NCBI GenBank assembly: GCA_903857815.1
Contig: CAIOGK010000043.1
Location: forward strand, 1 to 5,857
Direction of reading: 5' to 3'
Length of the DNA: 5,857 nt
Source of the DNA: Candidatus Falkowiibacteriota bacterium
Lineage (GTDB): Bacteria; Patescibacteriota; Patescibacteriia; Patescibacteriales; UBA12465
Below, piece by piece: positions 1-5,423 of the stretch (position 1 is its first letter; each line of letters begins with the position of its first letter). A program made the translations under genes and the position numbers. Under the pieces are notes generated by a model. The model had not been told where the DNA came from and ran no database searches. It saw only the letters and a program-made list of their open reading frames with translations.

Positions 1-23
1 AATTTAAATAATTTTTTAAACAT
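1..23 (-). CDS. Possible 5' end of a gene running off the left edge
   Basis: An ATG at 23 on the minus strand opens a frame that stays open to the window edge and reads MFKKLFK. A short lysine-rich start followed by hydrophobic residues resembles the beginning of a signal peptide, and the transpeptidase gene just upstream begins in a similar way (MFKK). No Shine-Dalgarno sequence is visible before this ATG. The main support is the promoter at 51-79, which would start transcription about 20 nucleotides upstream of the ATG. Only seven codons are visible, so no function can be given and chance is a real possibility. Confidence 0.27.
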
Positions 24-28
24 ATTAA

Positions 29-56
29 TATAATTTAACTATTTACTAAAATTATA
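29..56. repeat. Short AT-only inverted repeat
   Basis: The 8-base arm TATAATTT (29-36) is repeated in inverted form as AAATTATA (49-56) around a 12-base loop. It overlaps the -10 element of the leftward promoter. It could be a weak operator or part of a poor terminator for the transpeptidase transcript, but an all-A/T stem is thermodynamically weak and no T-run follows it on the minus strand. In sequence this AT-rich it may be chance. Confidence 0.2.
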
Positions 57-79
57 ACATATTTATAACTTGTTTTCAC
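51..79 (-). promoter_or_regulatory. Sigma-70-type promoter reading leftward out of the window
   Basis: On the minus strand the sequence has a -35-like GTGAAA (74-79, four of six consensus positions), a 17-nucleotide spacer and a perfect -10 TATAAT (51-56). The -10 is preceded by TG at the extended -10 position (TGTTATAAT). The predicted start of transcription is near position 44. It lies just downstream of the transpeptidase stop codon, so it would drive the next gene to the left. The region is very AT-rich, which raises the chance of accidental matches, but the complete extended -10 is notable. Confidence 0.5.
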
Positions 80-92
80 GTTTTTTTAATTT

Positions 93-812
93 TCATTTAA
101 TAATCGATACTTGAGCGCCAACACTCGTTCGGTCAAACAAATACTGAGCAGAGCCGACGCCTAAACGAATGCAACCATGCGAAACTGGTTTACCAAGATG
201 ATTCTCACCTTCTCGATAACCGCTGGGCCAAACTGGTAATTCATGAATGCCAATTCGCCCCCTATCTAAGCCCAACCAAAATGGCATCCAGAGGCCATAG
301 CTCTTAGACCAAGCTTTTTTGTTTTTGTTAGTAACCTTAAAATCTCCAGTTGGCGTAGGCATGCTCGCCTTACCAGTAGAAACAGTAAACTCACGCCACT
401 TTTGGCCATCAACATAATAAACTAATTTTTGACTGCTCAACTTTATTTCTATTTTTTGCGAAAGTTTAGTAGTAGTGTTTGATAAAGGATTAAACCCATT
501 GTCTATTTCTTTAAAATCAGAGTGGCCATCCTGATCAGTATCGGCATTAAAAGGATCGGTTCTAAATTTAATTTCAAAATAATCGCTTAAACCATCTTTA
601 TCAATATCACTTTTTTCAATTTTAATCGGCTCTGGGTTAAAAGGAGAATAGCCGTTTTTAATTTCCCAAGTATCATTAAATCCATCACTATCCGAATCTA
701 ATTCGGCAACTACAACCGTCGAGGTTGTTTCCGCAAAAGCTAAACTTGGTAAAAATAAAATAAAACCAGCAAAAATAAATAAACCAAAAAATGTAAGCGT
801 CTTTTTAAACAT
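93..812 (-). CDS. Secreted L,D-transpeptidase (YkuD family) with calcium-binding-type repeats
   Basis: This is probably a periplasmic or cell-surface enzyme that makes 3-3 peptidoglycan cross-links or attaches proteins to the wall. From the ATG at 812 it has 239 residues: a signal peptide (about 1-27, ending LAFA), three acidic DxDxDG-type repeats (DSDSDGFND 39-47, DIDKDGLSD 69-77, DTDQDGHSD 91-99), then a YkuD domain from about 121 to the end. The catalytic signature is clear: His190 in GIHELP, then SHGCIRL at 210-216 with Cys214 as nucleophile, His212 and Arg216. The repeats resemble the calcium-binding motifs of thrombospondin type 3 or dockerin-like proteins. The ATG at 812 is chosen because it gives a clean signal peptide. 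A GTG at 851 in the same frame would add 13 residues ahead of the signal sequence and overlap the upstream gene's conserved end. The gene begins 10 bases after the WecA-QueH stop, so it is likely cotranscribed. It ends in TGA. Confidence 0.92.
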   Translation of the reverse strand: MFKKTLTFFGLFIFAGFILFLPSLAFAETTSTVVVAELDSDSDGFNDTWEIKNGYSPFNPEPIKIEKSDIDKDGLSDYFEIKFRTDPFNADTDQDGHSDFKEIDNGFNPLSNTTTKLSQKIEIKLSSQKLVYYVDGQKWREFTVSTGKASMPTPTGDFKVTNKNKKAWSKSYGLWMPFWLGLDRGRIGIHELPVWPSGYREGENHLGKPVSHGCIRLGVGSAQYLFDRTSVGAQVSIIK

Positions 813-822
813 TAAAATAAAA

Positions 823-2388
823 TTAATCCCGAATTGAATATTTGCAACCACAGAATTTCTGACGATATATCCCCAATTCTTTAGCTAATGCCTGAGATTT
901 TCTATAGCCATCACTCGCCTGAAAATCTTCTGCTAAAAATTTAACACCAAAGCTAGAAGATAAATCCTTAGACATTTTGATAATTGATTCTTTATCTTTA
1001 TAAGGACTAGTAAGTAGCGTCGTCCCAAAAAATTCAAAACCTTTTTCTTTAGCAGTTTTTGCCGTTTCTCGTAAACGGTCTAAATAACAAATTTGACAAC
1101 GAACACCTCTTTCGGGGTCAGCTTCTCGGCCTTTTATTTTTCGACACCAAGCCTGATTTTCATAAGGGATAACAATTAAAGGGATGCTAAACTTTTCCGC
1201 CATCAAAGTTACCGCCTCTAAACGCTTATCATATTCTGCTTGTGAAACTAAATTAGGATTATAAAAAAACCAAGTTAAGCGATATTTTGGTAAAAGCAAA
1301 TCACGGCTAACATATGTTCCACAGGGCGCGCAACAAATATGCAGCAGTAGGGATGGTTTCTTATTATTTTGTTGTTTATCTAATAATCTAAAAACAATCA
1401 CAATCGCTAACATCAAAAATAATAATATTACTAAAACAAGAATTTTCCCCCGGCTCTGTAAAAATAAACCGCTAAGACCAAACGTTAAAGATAAAAAATA
1501 AAAAACTAACACCGTTTTAGACTGGCTAAAGCCAAGACTAAGCAAACGATGATGTAAATGTTTATTATCAGAAAATTTAAAAGGATTCTTACCTTGGACC
1601 AAACGTCTAATAATTGTCCAGGCAACATCTAAAATCGGAATTCCCATAATTAATAGAGCAATTGCAATTTTACCTCCAGAAATAATAGCTAACACCCCAA
1701 GCGCAAAACCGAAAAATAAAGATCCGCCTTCTCCTAAAAATATTTTTGCGGGATAAAAATTAAAAATTAAAAATCCTAGAGCTGCCCCAGCGAGAATTAA
1801 AGCGCCAAGAGCAATATCCGGCTGATAATACTTAGTAGTTAAGGTAAATAAAAATATTACCAAAGCGCCAATCGTTCCGACACCACTGACTAAACCATCA
1901 ACCCCATCTAGTAATTTAGTAGTATACATCATCCCCAATAACCAAAGAGCAATTAATATCGGACCGACTAAAAACCAATCTTTTAAATAAATGAAGCCGC
2001 CCAAAGGATTAGTAATCTTATCTATCTCTACTCCCCCAATGATAACCGCTATAATTGCTAACACCGGAAAAATTAGTTGTTTACTGGGAGACAAATTATA
2101 TTTATCGTCCAAAATACCGCCGATGATAATTGCTAAGGCGCCAAAAAAGAATCCTAATAGATGTCTCCACTCTAAATTACTAGCTAAAAATCTATCAGAA
2201 AAAATAAATAAAACCGCAAAGAATGAAAGAAAAACCGCTACGCCTCCCAAAAGTGGGATCGAAGTGTTATGAATTTTTCTATCTCCTGGCCGATCAACAA
2301 TATTAAAATAAAGAGCGATTTTTTTTACGCCCAAAGTTAAAATAATAGATAATAAAAAACTGGCTAAAAATGGGAAAATATAAGACAT
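823..2388 (-). CDS. Fusion: WecA/MraY-type glycosyl-1-phosphate transferase + QueH epoxyqueuosine reductase
   Basis: Residues 1-335 are a polytopic membrane protein of the WecA/TagO/MraY family, which transfers a sugar-1-phosphate from a UDP-sugar to undecaprenyl phosphate. Seen motifs are DDKYNLSP (94-101), KLLDGVDGL (158-166), FLGEGGSLFFGF (217-228) and DNKHLHHRLL (274-283). The usual catalytic Asp of the FxGDxGS motif is Glu220, and the usual Asn before xxDG is Lys158. After the last hydrophobic segment (about 315-335) a short polar linker, DKQQNNKKPS, leads into a complete QueH/DUF208 domain (347-521). This has HICCAPCG (350-357), YNPN (376-379), ERGVRCQIC (426-434), TTLLTSPYK (456-464) and the C-terminal FCGCKYS (512-518). 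QueH reduces epoxyqueuosine to queuosine in tRNA using cysteine-bound iron. No start codon suitable for a separate QueH lies in the linker. There is no clear Shine-Dalgarno sequence. A possible TATATT -10 at 2398-2403 would give a nearly leaderless mRNA. Confidence 0.9.
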   Translation of the reverse strand: MSYIFPFLASFLLSIILTLGVKKIALYFNIVDRPGDRKIHNTSIPLLGGVAVFLSFFAVLFIFSDRFLASNLEWRHLLGFFFGALAIIIGGILDDKYNLSPSKQLIFPVLAIIAVIIGGVEIDKITNPLGGFIYLKDWFLVGPILIALWLLGMMYTTKLLDGVDGLVSGVGTIGALVIFLFTLTTKYYQPDIALGALILAGAALGFLIFNFYPAKIFLGEGGSLFFGFALGVLAIISGGKIAIALLIMGIPILDVAWTIIRRLVQGKNPFKFSDNKHLHHRLLSLGFSQSKTVLVFYFLSLTFGLSGLFLQSRGKILVLVILLFLMLAIVIVFRLLDKQQNNKKPSLLLHICCAPCGTYVSRDLLLPKYRLTWFFYNPNLVSQAEYDKRLEAVTLMAEKFSIPLIVIPYENQAWCRKIKGREADPERGVRCQICYLDRLRETAKTAKEKGFEFFGTTLLTSPYKDKESIIKMSKDLSSSFGVKFLAEDFQASDGYRKSQALAKELGIYRQKFCGCKYSIRD

Positions 2389-2408
2389 AAATTAATTAAT
2401 ATAGGTGA

Positions 2409-2437
2409 TTGACTGCTAAGAAATAAAGTGATATTTT
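2409..2437 (+). promoter_or_regulatory. Promoter for the small plus-strand gene
   Basis: TTGACT (2409-2414, five of six positions of the -35 consensus) is separated by exactly 17 nucleotides from TATTTT (2432-2437, four of six positions of the -10 consensus). Transcription would start near 2444, giving a 5' leader of about 48 nucleotides before the ATG at 2492. It sits in the 103-base divergent gap between this gene and the WecA-QueH gene, overlapping that gene's own upstream region, so the two directions may interfere with each other. Confidence 0.6.
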
Positions 2438-2475
2438 GTCTAAATACAAATAGATCTTTTAAATAATTAATCGAA

Positions 2476-2482
2476 AAGGAGG
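2476..2482 (+). promoter_or_regulatory. Consensus Shine-Dalgarno AAGGAGG
   Basis: AAGGAGG is a full match to the anti-Shine-Dalgarno of 16S rRNA and lies 9 nucleotides before the ATG at 2492, close to ideal spacing. It fixes the start of the small gene and argues that the ORF is translated. None of the four longer genes in the window has a comparable site, so this is the strongest translation signal present. Confidence 0.85.
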
Positions 2483-2491
2483 AAACAACTT

Positions 2492-2677
2492 ATGAATTCA
2501 GATTTTGGCGGAAAAACTAATTCCATTCTCTGTATTATGACTAACATTTCGGCTTTAGACAAAAAAATCAAAAGCGAAGAATTAAAATCTCCACCCAATA
2601 ATGAAAAGATAATCATTTGGGAAAGAGAGCTAAGAAAGGCAAAATCTGCCTTAGAAAAAAGAAGGGTTATGGCCTAA
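2492..2677 (+). CDS. Small hypothetical protein, 61 residues, charged and helical
   Basis: I do not recognise this family. The protein is cytosolic in character, with no signal peptide or membrane segment. Its first 17 residues are neutral to polar, with one Cys at 14. Two likely helices follow, at about 18-32 (lysine- and glutamate-rich) and 38-58 (amphipathic, with W43 and many Lys/Arg/Glu), joined by a Ser-Pro-Pro-Asn-Asn turn (33-37). This suggests a helical hairpin or short coiled coil. The case for a real gene is the context: a 17-spaced promoter, a perfect Shine-Dalgarno site and an intrinsic terminator, all on the same strand and in the right order. It is a stand-alone transcription unit between two minus-strand operons. 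A toxin, antitoxin or nucleic-acid-binding role cannot be supported from sequence alone. Confidence 0.72.
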   Translation: MNSDFGGKTNSILCIMTNISALDKKIKSEELKSPPNNEKIIIWERELRKAKSALEKRRVMA

Positions 2678-2690
2678 CCTCCGAATGGCC
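2671..2690 (+). other. Small GGCC hairpin with a CCTCC loop at the stop codon
   Basis: GGCC (2671-2674) and GGCC (2687-2690) can form a four-base-pair GC stem around a 12-base loop that contains the stop codon and CCTCC (2679-2683). CCTCC is an exact complement of the GGAGG core of this transcript's own Shine-Dalgarno site (2478-2482). A 3'-to-5' interaction could therefore hide the ribosome binding site. The stem is short and the match is five bases, so this is a suggestion only. Confidence 0.22.
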
Positions 2691-2698
2691 CCACCCTG

Positions 2699-2729
2699 AA
2701 AGCGCGTTAGACATCTAGCGCGTTTTTTT
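2699..2729 (+). terminator. Intrinsic terminator of the small plus-strand gene
   Basis: CGCGTTAG (2703-2710) pairs with CTAGCGCG (2715-2722) around the loop ACAT, giving an eight-pair stem with one G-U wobble. Seven T residues follow (2723-2729), and the AAAG before the stem can pair with part of the T-run. The wobble pair and the T-run favour the plus strand. On the minus strand the wobble becomes an A-C mismatch and no T-run follows, so it would be a poor terminator for the ATPase operon. It ends 3 bases before the ATPase stop codon at 2732. Confidence 0.88.
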
Positions 2730-2731
2730 AT

Positions 2732-5422
2732 TTAAAGTTCTTCGGCTTCCTCGACTGATATCTCGGCTTTATTATTAATAATAACCTGATCGCGACGCTT
2801 TAATTTGCCCGCTAAAATTTTATTAGCAATAATATCTTCAACTCTATCCTGCAATAATCTACGCAAAGGTCGAGCACCAAATTTAGGGTCATAACCCGCT
2901 TTAGCTAAAATCATCACACCATCCCTATCAGCCTTTAAGCCGATTCCCTTTTCCGACAACATCTTCTTAATCTTCTTTAACATTAAAGTAGTAATTGTAA
3001 AAATGTTTTCTTCATCCAAGGGCCTAAAAACAATAATACCATCAAAACGATTAATCAGCTCCGGACGCATATGTTCACGAAGTTGATTATCTATTAATTC
3101 CTGTTTAATAATATTTAAGCTTGTTTTTGCTTTAATTTGATCCTGAATAAATATTGCACCAATATTGGAAGTCGCGATAATAATAGATTCCGTAAAGCTG
3201 ATTGTTCTTCCCTGACCGTCAGTTAAACGCCCATCATCTAAAAGTTGAAGAAAAAGATTTAAAATATCAGGATTAGCTTTTTCTATTTCATCTAATAAAA
3301 CTAAGGAAAATGGTTTTTTTCTAACCGCTTCCGTTAAATAACCAAGGGTTCCATCAACATCGCCAATCATTTTGCGAATACTATCCTGATGTTGATATTC
3401 GCTCATATCCAAACGAATCAAATAATCTTCACTTCCAAAATAAATTTGTGAAACTGCTTTTGCTAATTCTGTCTTACCAACACCGGTCGGGCCCAAAAAC
3501 AAGAAAGACGCAATCGGACGATGACTATCTTTCATCGCCGCTCGCGCTCGACGCAAACTCGCAGATACTGCTTTAACCGCTTCTTCTTGGCCAACTAATC
3601 GTTCATGAATTTCATGCTCTAAATTAAGCAATTTCTGACCCTCATCAACCCCAACCTTATTAGCTGGTATTCCCGTTAACTCCGTAATCGCTAAAGCAAC
3701 ATCTTCTTTAGAACAAAAAGATCTTTCTGGATTGTTTTTACTCGCCGCTGCGGATATCATAACCGCCTTCTCCAAAAGATCAATTGCCTTGAGTGGTAAA
3801 AATTTATCATGCAAATATCGCATCGACATTTTTACAGCTTGCTCAATAGCGCTATAAACTATATAAACATCATATTTTGATTCTAAAAATCCTACTCGAC
3901 TTTCTAATATTTGAATAGCAGCGTTAACGTCCGGCTCCTTTATGCCAATCGTTGTCATCGCCTCGCCCAAAGATTTATTTTCAATATAACGAGAATAATT
4001 ATCAGAAGAAGCGGAAGCTAAACAAAAAATTCCTTTTCGATTTAAGGATTCGGCTAAAACATCAGATAAATCTAAACTCTCTTTGCTCCCGGCGCTAATA
4101 CCAATTAAATTTTCAATATTATCAATATATAAAATTATATTACCGGAACGACGCGCTTCATTAATACAGCCCAAAAGCCTTTCTTCGGCTACCGAAGCAT
4201 CGGCGCCGCTAATTAATTTTGAGACCTCTAATTCAACCAGTCTTTTATCTTTCAAAAAATCAGGAACATTTTCTTCAACCATCATTTGCGCTAAACCGCC
4301 AATGATAGTAGTCTTTCCAACCCCAGTTTGGGAAACAAGCAAAACTCCATTATGTCCTCCAGTCAATGCTTCAAAAATTGAATTAATTTCCTTGTTACGC
4401 CCCACACATAAATCAAGCTCACCAAATTTAGCCTTTAAGGTTAAGTCGCGAGAAAAATGATCTAATGAAGGAGTTGCAATCGCCGTATACGAACGATTCA
4501 TTCCTGAATTCGGCTTAAACAAAGCTGATTTTCTATACTCATGATAACGCTCCAGCAATTTTTTATTTACTCTAAACCATTCAACCGCGTTAATCATCTT
4601 ATCTTCATCAAGCTCTAGTTCATACATTATTTCTGCTAAATTTTTATCACGACCATAACAAAAGATAATAATATTCAAAATATCGACACTCTTCTGATTT
4701 AACTTAAAAGCATCAGTAAAAGCGGAAACTAAAACTTCTTGCAATTCTGTAGATATCTCTTCAGCGATTTCCTCATTTTTATTAGCTGATTTTACTAACT
4801 GTCTATCAACCATTTCAATCATTCTTTTAGCATCAACATTAAGACGAATAAAAAGACTCTGTATTTCTTTGGTTTTTAAAGCTGCTCGAAAAAAATGAAT
4901 AATCGATACTTGCTTACAATCCAATCTACCGGCCAACAAAAACGCATCCTCCAGGACTCTAAATGTTTCTTCAGAAAAAGCACGAGCGACATTATATCTT
5001 CGAACGGAATCATTTCGAAATTTTTTCTCTGCTTTAAAAATTTTATAATTTATTTTTTTAGCAGCCGCGGCGGCCGCTCTATTTTTATAAATTAAAAAAA
5101 GATCAAACCATAAAGAAAGTAAGAAAAAAACAATTAAAATATCTGGCTTAGTCCAGGCAAAAAGAATATTAAGCGGTTCCGCTTGTAATTCAACCCGATT
5201 TAAAAATACCCATAAAGCCAACATCGCCCAACCGGCAAAAATTATTAACCAAGCAAAAAAACCTAAAACACGATTTATTTGACGACTAGTCCGTTCTAGA
5301 GCAATTAAAGATCTTTTAATAGTTTTGTTCCAATATAAAAATCTGCCCAAAAACCAGGCCCCCTGCCCCTTCCCGCCACTATCAGGGACGAATTCAATTT
5401 GTTCATCTAACTTCTTTTCCAT
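2732..5422 (-). CDS. Membrane-anchored Clp/Hsp100-type double AAA+ ATPase with degenerate D1
   Basis: This is probably a hexameric protein unfoldase or remodeller tethered to the cytoplasmic membrane. Numbering is from the ATG at 5422 (896 residues). Two hydrophobic segments lie at about 55-74 and 95-112, then a six-alanine run (116-121) and a Clp_N-like helical region with two repeats (about 149-209 and 223-287). D1 is degraded: Walker A SQTGVGKT (364-371) lacks its first Gly, Walker B is IDNIEN with Asn435 in place of the catalytic Glu, and the ALERRF arginine-finger motif reads SLGEAM (484-489). D2 is intact: GPTGVGKT (644-651), LLDEIEKA (709-716), sensor-1 Asn753, arginine finger Arg792 in NRFD and sensor-2 GARPLRR (849-855). 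There is no ClpB middle domain and no IGF/LGF ClpP-docking loop. The ATG is one base after the upstream stop, suggesting translational coupling. An in-frame TTG at 5452 would add ten residues but is less likely. The nearest named relatives are ClpC, ClpA and ClpB. Confidence 0.9.
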   Translation of the reverse strand: MEKKLDEQIEFVPDSGGKGQGAWFLGRFLYWNKTIKRSLIALERTSRQINRVLGFFAWLIIFAGWAMLALWVFLNRVELQAEPLNILFAWTKPDILIVFFLLSLWFDLFLIYKNRAAAAAAKKINYKIFKAEKKFRNDSVRRYNVARAFSEETFRVLEDAFLLAGRLDCKQVSIIHFFRAALKTKEIQSLFIRLNVDAKRMIEMVDRQLVKSANKNEEIAEEISTELQEVLVSAFTDAFKLNQKSVDILNIIIFCYGRDKNLAEIMYELELDEDKMINAVEWFRVNKKLLERYHEYRKSALFKPNSGMNRSYTAIATPSLDHFSRDLTLKAKFGELDLCVGRNKEINSIFEALTGGHNGVLLVSQTGVGKTTIIGGLAQMMVEENVPDFLKDKRLVELEVSKLISGADASVAEERLLGCINEARRSGNIILYIDNIENLIGISAGSKESLDLSDVLAESLNRKGIFCLASASSDNYSRYIENKSLGEAMTTIGIKEPDVNAAIQILESRVGFLESKYDVYIVYSAIEQAVKMSMRYLHDKFLPLKAIDLLEKAVMISAAASKNNPERSFCSKEDVALAITELTGIPANKVGVDEGQKLLNLEHEIHERLVGQEEAVKAVSASLRRARAAMKDSHRPIASFLFLGPTGVGKTELAKAVSQIYFGSEDYLIRLDMSEYQHQDSIRKMIGDVDGTLGYLTEAVRKKPFSLVLLDEIEKANPDILNLFLQLLDDGRLTDGQGRTISFTESIIIATSNIGAIFIQDQIKAKTSLNIIKQELIDNQLREHMRPELINRFDGIIVFRPLDEENIFTITTLMLKKIKKMLSEKGIGLKADRDGVMILAKAGYDPKFGARPLRRLLQDRVEDIIANKILAGKLKRRDQVIINNKAEISVEEAEEL

Positions 5423-5423
5423 A

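Noticed and set aside
93..95. Genetic code 25 (TGA as Gly), known in some Patescibacteria
   Set aside because: The transpeptidase ends naturally at TGA, reading through would add only a lysine-rich tail, and no internal TGA is needed in any other gene.
813..851. Upstream GTG start at 851 for the L,D-transpeptidase
   Set aside because: It would put 13 residues in front of an otherwise textbook signal peptide and overlaps the conserved FCGCKYS end of QueH. The ATG at 812 is better.
1991..2272. Plus-strand open frame of 93 codons
   Set aside because: It lies wholly inside the WecA-type domain on the opposite strand and has no ribosome binding site. It is explained by coding sequence on the other strand.
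2699..2729. The hairpin as a bidirectional terminator serving the ATPase operon too
   Set aside because: On the minus strand the G-U pair becomes a mismatch and no T-run follows the stem.
4083..4460. Plus-strand open frame of 125 codons
   Set aside because: It is antisense to the D1 module of the ATPase, low in complexity (Ser/Pro/Leu-rich), and has no start signals.
4895..5095. Plus-strand open frame of 66 codons
   Set aside because: It is antisense to the N-terminal part of the ATPase, without a promoter or ribosome binding site.
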